Source of the DNA: Acidobacteriota bacterium
GTDB lineage: Bacteria > Acidobacteriota > Terriglobia > UBA7540
Direction: 5' to 3'
Assembly (NCBI GenBank): GCA_003165615.1
Contig: PLWR01000347.1
Span: forward strand, 6,234 to 26,284
DNA: 20,051 bases
Position numbers and translations under genes: made by a program. Below are positions 12,930-20,051 of the stretch, piece by piece (the stretch's first letter is position 1; every line of letters begins with the position of its first letter). The notes beneath the pieces were generated by a model. It worked only from the letters and a program-made list of their open reading frames with translations, did no database searches and was not told where the DNA came from.

Positions 12930-15461
12930 TCAGATTTCAATTCTACTGAAAGAGAGCGCGAGCAACGTGGCGGCGGTGAAAAGGGAAATGATAATTCCCA
13001 AGCGGAAGCCATGCTGCCGATAATCAAAACGGATTTCGTGAAGGCCGGCTTCGGCATACACGGCGCGGAAAATTTGGTTGGCGCAGATCACGGGCGCCGC
13101 GTGGCCGTCAAGGGTAGCTTCCCAATTGGGTTCGTACCGATCCAGCAAGACGACGTAAGCGGGACGCGTGAGTTGTGCCCTGAGGGTAACGGAATTGGGG
13201 TCGCGATGCACGATTTCCACCTGGCCCGCGGGTGAGCCATTTTCCACCGGCAGGGGCACGCCATGGCGTGCCCCTACCTCTGGTGATGTGCCGGGTGCGG
13301 TGGCGAGAATGACTGTGTTGAGCGCATCAAAATCCGGGGAAGCCAGATGGTCCAACGTCTCAGCGGAGCTTGTCGAGAACAGGGAATTGCCCGCCGCGTA
13401 GGTTCGGGGTACAAAGCACAAATCCTCATACAGGCGGCTGGGCAGCGATGAGCCGTTGAAGACGTCGCCGATGGCGCGGGTGGCGGCGGAAGCCGCCGGT
13501 GTGGGGCGGAGGATATACTTCACGTTGGTACGCCCCAGCATGCAGTCGACGAGCAAAGGGTCGATGTCCTGGCGATTCTGGAAGATCTCGACGTCGTAGA
13601 GGTAAGGGGGCAGCGAGCGCTCCAGATCCAGATTGATGCTTCCCTCCACCTGGTTGAGCATGGAGCCAGTGGCGAGTTGCAGCCGGGCTTGGAAGGCCCC
13701 TTGCGCCATGGGCCCGAACTCGGCTGCTTCCGGAACCGAATCGAAATTGATGTAGGTTTGCACATTCTTGGTGTCGGGGGCTTGAACAACGGGCCAGAAG
13801 GTGGCAACGCGATAGGTTCCGGGTGGATCCTTGAATTCCTTCAGTACGGGCGGCTGGTAGGTGAAGAAAGTCTTGGGTACCGTGGGATTCGCGGCGGAAT
13901 TCACCACCACCAGTTGGCCGATGGCCAGCAGCGCGAAGGCATACACCCCCGGGCGCGCCCAGGGTTTCCCCTGCTCCATACCATAGGCCAAAACTATTCC
14001 GCCCAGGCAGAATCCGGCTACGCCGGGAAGTTGATAGCGCAGCATGGTAATCAGAAAATCGGGCATCTGGTGAAGGTTGAAGGGGCTTTCCCCCAGCGTG
14101 CTCAGCACCCATCGGGTTGGTGACATGATTACAGCGGGCAACAGCCAGGCCACGGCCAGGACGGCGAGGATGCCTCCGAGGAATACTTTGAGCGGCGTCA
14201 GCAACCGGTGGCCATGAGTCTTCCACGGCGAATCCGGGGAGCGTAAGGCGTCAAACCCCCACCCCGCCAGAATCGCCAGAAGCATTGTAACGAGCACCAG
14301 AAGCTTCACGGGATAGCGCACCACGGTAAGCGGCGGAAAAAGCAAATAGGCCAGAGCAAAGACCGGCGTAAAGTGGCCGAAAGAAAGTAGCAGGAAAACT
14401 CCCGCCGCCCCCGCCATGAAATTGCGGCGGCGGTCGCGTCCCAAAGCCCATCCCGCCAGCGCGCAGAAGACCGGCACGAAGCCGATAAAAACGGAAAGGA
14501 AGTAAGGAAGGTTGGAATCCGACATCAACCACAGCCAGCCGGTGGGGGCGGCGAAGCCTGAGCCGAAGAAGTCAGGCACAATCAATTCCGGCAAGGATAA
14601 TGGATTCACCGCCCAATTGGCGGTCTCGCGAAAGCGCAGGCCCTGCAAGCCCCGGCGCGATTGGCTGAGCAAGTTGGAGGCAGGCAGGAATTGCGCCGCG
14701 CAAAGGAGCATCATTCCCGCGCCCACCAGGAAGAAAATCACCAGCAGGCGGAAATTAGGTTTCGACCAGAGTCTGGTCCATGCGCCGCACCGATAGAAAG
14801 CGTAGGCGAAGCAGAGGCCGAATGTCCCGAGCATGGTGAGCGGTTCACCGGCCAGCCACTGGAACGAGAAGATCACAATCAGCAGTATCCAATGACGCAG
14901 CCGCGAACTCGCAAGCGCGCGGTCGGTAACCAGCAGCGCCCAGGGAATCCACGCCGCGCAGGCCGACTCGTTATAAAGGTCGCCGAGGGAAAGCACCGGC
15001 CCGCTGAACATGAAGACGATGGCCGCAAAAAAAGCTCCCTGATAAGTCTGTCCCCACGAACGCGCCAGCACGTACACACCGATTCCCGCCAAGGCAAAAT
15101 GCACCAGAAAGTGCATCGTGAAGGCAATATCAATGGGAAGAAGAACAATGAGCAGGGTGAAGGGATAGAAGAAGAGCAGATTGGGATTGGCCAGTACCGG
15201 CTGGCCGTAATTCAGATAGGGATTCCAGTAGGGAAGAAAACCCTGCCGGCAGAGATCGTGAATGAAGCGCGCACTGGGAAAAGTGTAATTGTAGACATCG
15301 CGATAGAAGAACATCGCGGAGGTAAAAGCAGCTTTCCAAAACATCCCCAACAGGCTCGCGATGAGCAGCAGGACTGCCCCCACGTCAGCGCGGGTGAACG
15401 GAACAGGGCGCACGGCCGCGTCGCGGGATTCCAGTGAAGTGTCGGTATGAATTGGCGTCAT
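12930..15461 (-). CDS. YfhO-family membrane protein (predicted GT-C glycosyltransferase)
   Basis: An 843-residue multi-spanning membrane protein. The stretch MFFYRDVYNYTFPSARFIHDLC, then FLPYWNPYLNYGQPVLANPNLLFFYPFTLL near residues 50-105 is the hallmark of the YfhO family, and the acidic residue in FYRDVYN sits where GT-C enzymes carry a catalytic Asp. About a dozen helices are followed by a long soluble C-terminal region (from about 540), with a final membrane helix near GIIISLFTAATLLAL. In Firmicutes YfhO is linked to glycosylation of lipoteichoic acid; here the acceptor is unknown. Gene end and paralogue 2 are convergent with 29 bases between. An interspersed 24-bp palindrome is read through at residues 729-737. 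ATG start at 15461. Confidence 0.85.
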   Translation of the reverse strand: MTPIHTDTSLESRDAAVRPVPFTRADVGAVLLLIASLLGMFWKAAFTSAMFFYRDVYNYTFPSARFIHDLCRQGFLPYWNPYLNYGQPVLANPNLLFFYPFTLLIVLLPIDIAFTMHFLVHFALAGIGVYVLARSWGQTYQGAFFAAIVFMFSGPVLSLGDLYNESACAAWIPWALLVTDRALASSRLRHWILLIVIFSFQWLAGEPLTMLGTFGLCFAYAFYRCGAWTRLWSKPNFRLLVIFFLVGAGMMLLCAAQFLPASNLLSQSRRGLQGLRFRETANWAVNPLSLPELIVPDFFGSGFAAPTGWLWLMSDSNLPYFLSVFIGFVPVFCALAGWALGRDRRRNFMAGAAGVFLLLSFGHFTPVFALAYLLFPPLTVVRYPVKLLVLVTMLLAILAGWGFDALRSPDSPWKTHGHRLLTPLKVFLGGILAVLAVAWLLPAVIMSPTRWVLSTLGESPFNLHQMPDFLITMLRYQLPGVAGFCLGGIVLAYGMEQGKPWARPGVYAFALLAIGQLVVVNSAANPTVPKTFFTYQPPVLKEFKDPPGTYRVATFWPVVQAPDTKNVQTYINFDSVPEAAEFGPMAQGAFQARLQLATGSMLNQVEGSINLDLERSLPPYLYDVEIFQNRQDIDPLLVDCMLGRTNVKYILRPTPAASAATRAIGDVFNGSSLPSRLYEDLCFVPRTYAAGNSLFSTSSAETLDHLASPDFDALNTVILATAPGTSPEVGARHGVPLPVENGSPAGQVEIVHRDPNSVTLRAQLTRPAYVVLLDRYEPNWEATLDGHAAPVICANQIFRAVYAEAGLHEIRFDYRQHGFRLGIIISLFTAATLLALSFSRIEI
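13252..13275. repeat. Perfect 24-bp palindrome within the YfhO gene
   Basis: The half-site AGGGGCACGCCA is followed directly by its exact reverse complement, centred on CCATGG. It resembles a palindromic interspersed repeat seen widely in Acidobacteriota-type genomes (recollection, not searched). On the minus strand it encodes part of GARHGVPLPV in the soluble C-terminal region. Confidence 0.7.
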
Positions 15462-15518
15462 ATCGATATGGAATACGAGACACTAATATACTCGGGGTTG
15501 ACCATGCGCGCCATGATT

Positions 15519-15543
15519 CGAAAATCGCCAATCGCCAATCACC
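15519..15543. repeat. Short 7-bp tandem repeat between YfhO and NYN genes
   Basis: CGAAAAT, CGCCAAT, CGCCAAT and a partial CACCC follow one another with a 7-bp period. The period and first unit match the arrays at 11678-11836, suggesting a remnant of a related element. It lies in the 93-base gap between the NYN gene and the downstream YfhO gene. Confidence 0.4.
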
Positions 15544-15554
15544 CGACGGCCCGA

Positions 15555-17099
15555 TCACTCAATTTTCTCCGGTCCCTTGGCTTTGCGCTTTGCCGGGGTC
15601 TTGCGCTTGGTGCTCTTTGCTCCCGCCTTGGGGGCACGCGGCTTGCGAGCTTTGGGTTGAGCAGCGGGCTCCACCGGCACAATCACAACCTCCTCAATGA
15701 CGTTGATCGCGGGCGGCTCTTCCGGCTCGGGGATTTCCTCCGTTAACTCTGCAGCCTCCCAATTCACGTCGGTCTCGACGGGCATGAGGAAGTCCGGTTC
15801 AGGTTCCGGTCCCAGCTCGTGTTCAAGCTCCAGCGGCGCCTCCGCCTCAACGGCAACCTCTGCCGGCGTCGCAGGAGTGGCGGCGGGGGCAGCACCACCA
15901 GCGGGGAAGGCCCGCCAAACCCCTTTGCGATCTCGATGCAAGCGCAGCCAACCTTCGCGCTGCGCCTGGTGGAGAAGATCCAGCAGGCTGCGAAAACCCG
16001 CCCTCTCATCGATGGAACTTCCGGCGGCTCGCAGGATTTGCCGAATCTGGCGCAGATAGAGCGGCCGGTTGGGCGCCTTCTCAAAATGGCCTGGCAACGC
16101 TTGCCGCAACGCGGCCAGCGTTTCCTCCGGACTCACGGGCCCAGCACCCGCCGGGGCCGGCACTGGCGCCGTTGCGCCGGGAGCAGGCGGCGCGCCGGCA
16201 TCAGCCGGAGCCTCGCTTGCCGGAACTTCGCTTGCCGGAGCTGCGACCGCCGCTCCTTCTGCCTCCACCGCCGCAGCCTCCGCCACGGGTTCGGGAGCCG
16301 CTTCGCGAGCGCTCTCGCCCTCCATCGCCTCAACGAGGTAGCCGCGGTCCGTCCGGCGCATTTCCACCAGACCCGCTTTGCGAAGCTTCTGAATGAATTC
16401 CAGGAACGATCCGGCGCCGAAGTCGCGCTCGCTGAACGTGGCGTCAAGTTGCAGCAGCGTGCTTTTCAGCAGACCGAGTTGCGGGGCAACTTCGCGTTCC
16501 GCCAGAATCTGCAGGGCGCGCTGGATGTTCGGCATCGCCGTGGACAGTGAGCGGCCTTCGGCACTGCGCGCCGCCGTGCGCTGGGTGCGTGGAGTGCGCG
16601 CGCTGTCGCCGCCCGTTTTCAGCAGGTTCTCGTAGGAAACAAATTCGTGACAGTTCCTCTGCAAGATGCCGCTGGTAAATTGGCGCCCGCCGACCACAAA
16701 CACCCGCTTGTCATACTGCTTCAGTTTCTCCACCAAGGCGATGAAGTCGCTGTCGCCGCCGACGATTACAAAGGTATTGATGTGGTTGTGGGTAAAAGCC
16801 ATTTCCAGCGCGTCGAGCGCCAGATTGATGTCGGCGCCGTTCTTGTCACCGCGCGGCGTTACGCTGCGTTGCACCATGTGGATGGCGTGCTGCGTCATCT
16901 CGCGGCTGTACTCGCTGGCGCGCGGCCAGTCGCCATAGGCAACTTTGCTGACCACCTCGCCCCGCTCCTTGAGTGCCTCGAGGACAATGGAGACGTCAAA
17001 GTCTTTCCCCAGCGTCTCCTTAACTCCGATTTGGATGTTGTCAAAATCAATGAATACTGCGATCTTCAGCCTTTCTTCAGCCACAATTCCTTCTTTCAC
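15555..17099 (-). CDS. NYN-domain (LabA/DUF88-type, PIN-like) protein with two LOTUS-like domains
   Basis: A 514-residue predicted RNA-processing protein. The NYN nuclease domain covers about 11-160: AVFIDFDNI (Asp18, Asp20), KNGADINLALD (Asp90) and VIVGGDSDFIALV (Asp116, Asp118) give the acidic metal-binding set. A LOTUS/OST-HTH-like winged helix follows (about 190-258, ending KAGLVEMRRTDRGYLV). An Ala/Pro-rich linker (260-322) leads to a second similar domain (about 325-398, ending EGWLRLHRDRKGVW). Then come an acidic stretch and a Lys/Arg-rich tail (from about 483). LOTUS domains bind RNA in known proteins; targets here are unknown. The GTG at 17099 is used; a second GTG at 17084 has AAGGA upstream but with a short gap of 3 bases. 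Divergent from the pilin gene. Confidence 0.85.
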   Translation of the reverse strand: MKEGIVAEERLKIAVFIDFDNIQIGVKETLGKDFDVSIVLEALKERGEVVSKVAYGDWPRASEYSREMTQHAIHMVQRSVTPRGDKNGADINLALDALEMAFTHNHINTFVIVGGDSDFIALVEKLKQYDKRVFVVGGRQFTSGILQRNCHEFVSYENLLKTGGDSARTPRTQRTAARSAEGRSLSTAMPNIQRALQILAEREVAPQLGLLKSTLLQLDATFSERDFGAGSFLEFIQKLRKAGLVEMRRTDRGYLVEAMEGESAREAAPEPVAEAAAVEAEGAAVAAPASEVPASEAPADAGAPPAPGATAPVPAPAGAGPVSPEETLAALRQALPGHFEKAPNRPLYLRQIRQILRAAGSSIDERAGFRSLLDLLHQAQREGWLRLHRDRKGVWRAFPAGGAAPAATPATPAEVAVEAEAPLELEHELGPEPEPDFLMPVETDVNWEAAELTEEIPEPEEPPAINVIEEVVIVPVEPAAQPKARKPRAPKAGAKSTKRKTPAKRKAKGPEKIE

Positions 17100-17457
17100 C
17101 TGGGTTACAGCCGTGGCTCACACCGCTCCGGCATTCCTCAGGAGGTTACTTTGCCCCTCTTATAATACTCCCACTGGTCAGATCTTGGCACTTCCTGAAT
17201 TTGCCTGTATTCGTTCTTGGCATGCCGGGCAGGGGGCTAGAAGCAGGACAATTCTTGTCGACGGCCATTCCACTCTGTGTCCGCTTGTGGTAGCATGAGC
17301 CCAGCCGGAGCGTGGAAAGCCTCTATTTTCAAGTATTCACGGCTTTAGCAGAAATAGCAAGGTTGGTATTTGACGTGCTCCTAACAACGCCAGGACGGGT
17401 TCCGCGCTTTTGCCACATCAGGCCGCGTTGCGTCCGCTTGGGGGAGGATAACAGACA
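17100..17457. other. Divergent intergenic region, 358 bases
   Basis: Lies between the NYN gene (minus) and the pilin gene (plus). TATAAT is present on the plus strand near 17161-17167 and, read on the minus strand, gives TATTAT/TATAAG, but neither has a good -35 element. A sigma-54-like site is at 17363-17379. No RNA gene was recognised. Confidence 0.5.
17363..17379 (+). promoter_or_regulatory. Candidate sigma-54 (-24/-12) promoter of the pilin gene
   Basis: TTGGTATTTGACGTGCT keeps the invariant GG (17365-17366) and GC (17377-17378) 10 bases apart, and matches the flanking TTGG and TGC of the consensus. It lies about 80 bases before the pilin ATG. Type IV pilin genes are often driven by sigma-54 with an activator, but a GG-N10-GC match can occur by chance. 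Confidence 0.4.
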
Positions 17458-17946
17458 ATGCGTAAGGACCAGCGGGGTTTCTCGCTCATTGAATTGTTAG
17501 TTGTTGTCGCCATCATTCTCATCGTCGTCGCGATCGCCATCCCCAATTTCCTTCGCAGTCGCATTGCCGCCAATCAAGCTTCCGCCGTCGAGAGCTTACG
17601 TGTCATCGCGACGGGGGAGGTTACCTATGCGAGCACTTACGGTACAGGCTTCTCAACCTCGATCCCCGTATTGGGTCCGCCGGCCGCCGGCCAGCAAGCA
17701 AGCTCGACCGCGGCAGGATTGCTGGATCAAGCCCTGGCCTCCAGCTATAAGAGCGGTTACGTTTTTGTCTATTCCGCGGGATCGTACAATCCCGCCACGA
17801 ACACTTGGAATTCCTACACCCTGCTTGCGAATCCCTCGGTTTTCGGCCAGACGGGCACCGCGTACTATTACACTGACCAGACCTTTTTGATTCGGGCCAA
17901 TTCCCAGACCACCGCAGGCTCCACGGATTCGGCCTTGGGCGACTAG
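17458..17946 (+). CDS. Type IV pilin-like protein
   Basis: A 162-residue prepilin. The short basic leader MRKDQRG ends at the prepilin peptidase site, G7/F8, followed by FSLIELLVVVAIILIVVAIAIPNFLRSR, with Glu at position 5 of the mature protein and the long hydrophobic helix of type IV pilins and pseudopilins. The remaining 130 residues are small, polar and Ser/Thr/Ala/Tyr-rich, ending QTFLIRANSQTTAGSTDSALGD. Mature length (about 155) fits major or minor pilins as well as type II secretion pseudopilins. A strong Shine-Dalgarno (GGGGAGG, 17441-17447) supports the ATG. It stands alone; the pilus machinery is not in the window. Confidence 0.88.
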   Translation: MRKDQRGFSLIELLVVVAIILIVVAIAIPNFLRSRIAANQASAVESLRVIATGEVTYASTYGTGFSTSIPVLGPPAAGQQASSTAAGLLDQALASSYKSGYVFVYSAGSYNPATNTWNSYTLLANPSVFGQTGTAYYYTDQTFLIRANSQTTAGSTDSALGD

Positions 17947-18028
17947 GCGCCACGTCCTCCCGATACTTTCCGCGCTCTTCAATATCGCCTGACGCGGATT
18001 TCTCCTGCCGACCGTTTCCATCCCCGCG

Positions 18029-19240
18029 TTACATGCACGCGCGGCCGGCAGCCGGGTGATATCCCTTGACCCGCGCCTGCTTCTGCGTCATGTACTCGCC
18101 TTCCTGGGTTTTTCCGTACCACCTTGTGCCTGGGCAATGATATGTCCCGGAGTCCGTGTTGACCCAAACCTTCACATTGGGATTTTCCGCGCCCACCGGT
18201 TTGAGTGCCTTGGAGGAAAAATTCGTCGGAGCAGCGTGCCGCGCCACCCAGACGTGCCGGACGTAGATGCTGCCCAGCAGCAATACGCTGAGAGCCGCGG
18301 CCGCGCCGATCGCCCACCCTATGCGGCGAGGCGAGATGGCGGGCGCGAGTGGTGGCTCGGCGGTGGTGGTTGAAGTTGCGGCTTTGGCCAATGTCTCCGC
18401 CCCGGCCTCGGCATTCAGGGAATTCCCCTCAAGCGCAAGGGAGAGTTCGCGCACTTGGGGAATACGGTCCATAGGATCCTTCTCCAACGCATGGCGCAGG
18501 GTGGACTGGAGCGGCTCCGGCAGTTGCCCCAACCTGGGTGGGATGCCCATCATAATGTCCACACTGAGCTCGAAGGGCGTGACCCCGCGGAAGGGCAACT
18601 CTCCCGTGGCCATCTGGTAGAGCAGCACACCCAGCGCCCAGACGTCGCTTTGCCGGCTGGGGGGATTGCCACGCAACACTTCCGGCGCGAGATAAGCCAG
18701 CGTTCCCGCCGTCGCGCCGGCTTCCGCCAGGGGCAGGCAGGAGCTGGTGACTTCCGCCATGCCGCTGCGGGGAATGCGCCGGGCCAGACCGAAATCCAGA
18801 AGTTTGATATTTCCATCTGGAGTAACAATGATATTCGAACCTTTTAGATCTCCATGAATAATTCCCTGCTCGTGGGCAAAAGCCAGCGCGCCCGAAATCT
18901 GCCCGGCATACCGCGCAACTTGCTCCCGGGACATGCCGCCTTCGGGAATGAGGTCGGCGAGCGTCAGACCCTCGACGTACTCCATCACGATGTAGGCGCA
19001 ACCGTCCTCCTCGCCCAAATCGTAAATGGCGGCAATGTGCGGATGGTTCAACGGGGAAGCCAGACGCGCCTCGCGCAGCAGGCGGGCCCACGCGAGTTCA
19101 TCATCGCGAAGTGCATCCGCGAGTACTTTAACCGCTACCGGGCGTTCCAGGCGCAGGTCGCGGCCGCGATAAACCACGCCCGAGCCGCCTTCGCCCAGGC
19201 ATCCATTAATCTCGTAGTGGGCTAGAGTCTGGCCAATCAT
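18029..19240 (-). CDS. Receptor-type Ser/Thr protein kinase with short periplasmic His/Cys domain
   Basis: A 403-residue membrane kinase. The Hanks-type domain (8-270) shows the glycine loop GEGGSGVVY (16-24), the ATP-binding Lys38 in VAVKVL, Glu57 in LLREARL, catalytic loop IIHGDLKGSNI (Asp131, Asn136), DFG (149-151) and APE (185-187). The usual HRD is HGD. A linker leads to one membrane helix (about 307-327) and a 75-residue outer part ending VWVNTDSGTYHCPGTRWYG ... GYHPAAGRACM, with His368, Cys369, His395 and Cys402. The ATG at 19240 is chosen since the kinase starts MIGQTLAHYEI; GGAGGAG lies about 12 bases upstream. The frame extends to 19489 but those residues are encoded partly by a repeat element. 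Convergent with the pilin gene. Confidence 0.9.
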   Translation of the reverse strand: MIGQTLAHYEINGCLGEGGSGVVYRGRDLRLERPVAVKVLADALRDDELAWARLLREARLASPLNHPHIAAIYDLGEEDGCAYIVMEYVEGLTLADLIPEGGMSREQVARYAGQISGALAFAHEQGIIHGDLKGSNIIVTPDGNIKLLDFGLARRIPRSGMAEVTSSCLPLAEAGATAGTLAYLAPEVLRGNPPSRQSDVWALGVLLYQMATGELPFRGVTPFELSVDIMMGIPPRLGQLPEPLQSTLRHALEKDPMDRIPQVRELSLALEGNSLNAEAGAETLAKAATSTTTAEPPLAPAISPRRIGWAIGAAAALSVLLLGSIYVRHVWVARHAAPTNFSSKALKPVGAENPNVKVWVNTDSGTYHCPGTRWYGKTQEGEYMTQKQARVKGYHPAAGRACM

Positions 19241-19399
19241 CGGGAGCCGGCACTCCTCCGCCTGCCATGGTATGCCCAATGGGGAACCTAAGTCAAAAAG
19301 GTTATTGTTCAAATCGCCATTAAACGACAAAACTATCACGCAATAAGGGATAATTTGTCCGTTCACGACTGTACTGCCGGCCGCGCCCCAAGAAAAGAT

Positions 19400-19529
19400 T
19401 TCACCACTGAGCTCGCAGAGGTCGCGGAGAGCAGACGGAGAAAAAATCTGAGTTGACCAAGGAGGGGCTGCGATTTCCACCCGCGCCAATGAAAGTTCTT
19501 TTCTCTGTGATCTCTGTGCCTGTGGTGAA
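19400..19529. repeat. Interspersed inverted-repeat element upstream of the kinase gene
   Basis: The left arm begins TTCACCAC, contains CAGAGGTCGCGGAGAG and ends GGAGAAAA (19400-19444). The right arm (19499-19529) is an imperfect reverse complement: TTTTCTCTGTG ... GTGGTGAA. The middle is about 55 bases. The arms resemble a very common short repeat read as TTCACCACAGAGGCACAGAG in many environmental bacterial genomes (recollection, not searched). It lies 160 bases before the kinase start. Confidence 0.6.
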
Positions 19530-19841
19530 TTATTTCTTCGCGACTCGGTAAGATTTGCGGATGTAACTTTCCGCCCGCGAATTCCCGGTTGTCACATGTA
19601 CGAGTAGGCCGTTACACGGCCATGTGCAGATCCAGACATCCCAGAACCCCGTTTCCGGGGAGCGAATTTGCCTTCTAATGTGTGGATGGTCTTCAGCACT
19701 TGTAAGGGTTGGCGACATAACCGTCAAGGTGATTGCGGGTTGCGGGGGAATCCAACAATACTTGGGTGGCGCATACATTGGTTTTTGCGTATGCGCGACT
19801 ACCGGTACTACCTCGCTATTCTGACGCAGGGCGAGGCGCAT
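19530..19841 (-). CDS. Hypothetical small protein (doubtful)
   Basis: An open frame of 103 codons from the ATG at 19841, with no recognised domain. It is rich in Pro, Trp and Cys in the middle (KYCWIPPQPAITLTV, FWDVWICTWPCNG) and ends in a basic stretch (SYIRKSYRVAKK). The stop abuts the inverted-repeat element. No Shine-Dalgarno is seen, and GC content is lower than in the neighbouring genes. A plus-strand frame (19624-19824) overlaps it and is equally unsupported. It may be non-coding. Confidence 0.25.
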   Translation of the reverse strand: MRLALRQNSEVVPVVAHTQKPMYAPPKYCWIPPQPAITLTVMSPTLTSAEDHPHIRRQIRSPETGFWDVWICTWPCNGLLVHVTTGNSRAESYIRKSYRVAKK

Positions 19842-19853
19842 AGCGTCTCGCAA

Positions 19854-20051
19854 CAGCCTGAGCTACGGCTTACTCAAACCGCTCATCCCTTTCTTTCTCG
19901 AAGATGGTTTCCATTTGCCTTTCCATGTTGATCGCCTCGGCGAGTTGCGGAGCGTGTACACTGACGTTTTCTTTACGCTAGGAGAACACAGAATTCGTTG
20001 TCTCAACCAACTGGAAGAAGAATTTACGTAGGGGGGTATGTATTTCACTCC
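19854..20051. other. Unassigned right edge with weak open frames on both strands
   Basis: On the plus strand a frame open from 19825 to 20031 reads protein-like (YGLLKPLIPFFLEDGFHLP ... LGEHRIRCLNQLEEEFT) but has no ATG start and follows a stop. On the minus strand a frame ending near 19870 reads HAPQLAEAINMERQMETIF and is also plausible. Neither matches a family I recognise. It could be a decayed gene or the edge of a gene outside the window. Confidence 0.25.

Noticed and set aside
14661..15437. Plus-strand open frame of 258 codons
   Set aside because: It lies entirely opposite the YfhO gene, is rich in Arg/Glu/His/Gln from antisense hydrophobic codons and has no family signature.
16069..16341. 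Plus-strand Ala/Gly-rich frame
   Set aside because: Antisense of the Ala/Pro linker of the NYN protein; low complexity explains the open frame.
15819..16550. Plus-strand open frame of 243 codons opposite the NYN gene
   Set aside because: Arg/Gln-rich shadow of a GC-rich coding strand; the minus-strand frame has clear NYN motifs.
17161..17167. TATAAT as a promoter for the pilin or NYN gene
   Set aside because: No -35 element at acceptable spacing on either strand; kept only as a note in the intergenic entry.
19241..19489. 83-residue N-terminal extension of the kinase
   Set aside because: It has no kinase or signal character, is partly encoded by the inverted-repeat element, and the kinase fold begins at the ATG at 19240.

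Overview
The window looks like chromosomal DNA of a moderately GC-rich (about 58-60% by eye) Gram-negative-type bacterium. Acidobacteriota is the best guess. It rests on the mix of families: large GT-C sugar transferases, a YfhO protein, a type IV pilin, a receptor-type Ser/Thr kinase with a short His/Cys periplasmic domain, and several classes of short interspersed palindromic repeats. This is inference from recognised families, not a database result. No tRNA, rRNA, CRISPR array, transposase or integrase was seen.

Left part (1-9017): a glycan-assembly locus. At the edge is the N-terminus of an FAD/NAD-binding protein, preceded by a dolichol-phosphate-mannose-synthase-like GT2, both on the minus strand. 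Diverging from them is a tight four-gene plus-strand operon (1133-4338): a WecD-like GNAT acyltransferase, an acyl carrier protein, a FabG-like ketoreductase and an AMP-forming acyl ligase. It converges on a minus-strand operon (9017 down to 4379): a GT-C integral membrane transferase, a SAM methyltransferase, an ArnC-like polyprenyl-phosphate glycosyltransferase and WecE, the dTDP-4-amino-4,6-dideoxygalactose (dTDP-Fuc4N) transaminase. Together they suggest synthesis of dTDP-Fuc4N, N-acylation with a non-acetyl acyl group delivered by a dedicated carrier protein, transfer to a lipid carrier, and use by a membrane transferase.

Middle (9018-15461): two overlapping tandem GT-C paralogues on the plus strand and a convergent YfhO-family protein. 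The second paralogue carries two in-frame insertions made of recognisable interspersed repeats (a C/G-rich hairpin and an inverted pair of 7-bp tandem arrays). The YfhO gene carries a perfect 24-bp palindrome within its reading frame. The two promoter regions of the glycan locus (about 1016 and 9179) share a palindrome-plus-leader block, TTGCANTGCAAGGCG...GAAGTCAAAATG, which suggests shared control.

Right part (15555-20051): a NYN-domain (PIN-like RNase) protein with two LOTUS/OST-HTH-like domains, a type IV pilin-like gene with a possible sigma-54 promoter, and a membrane Ser/Thr protein kinase. Upstream of the kinase is a 130-bp inverted-repeat element. The last 500 bases have lower GC and contain only weak ORFs on both strands.
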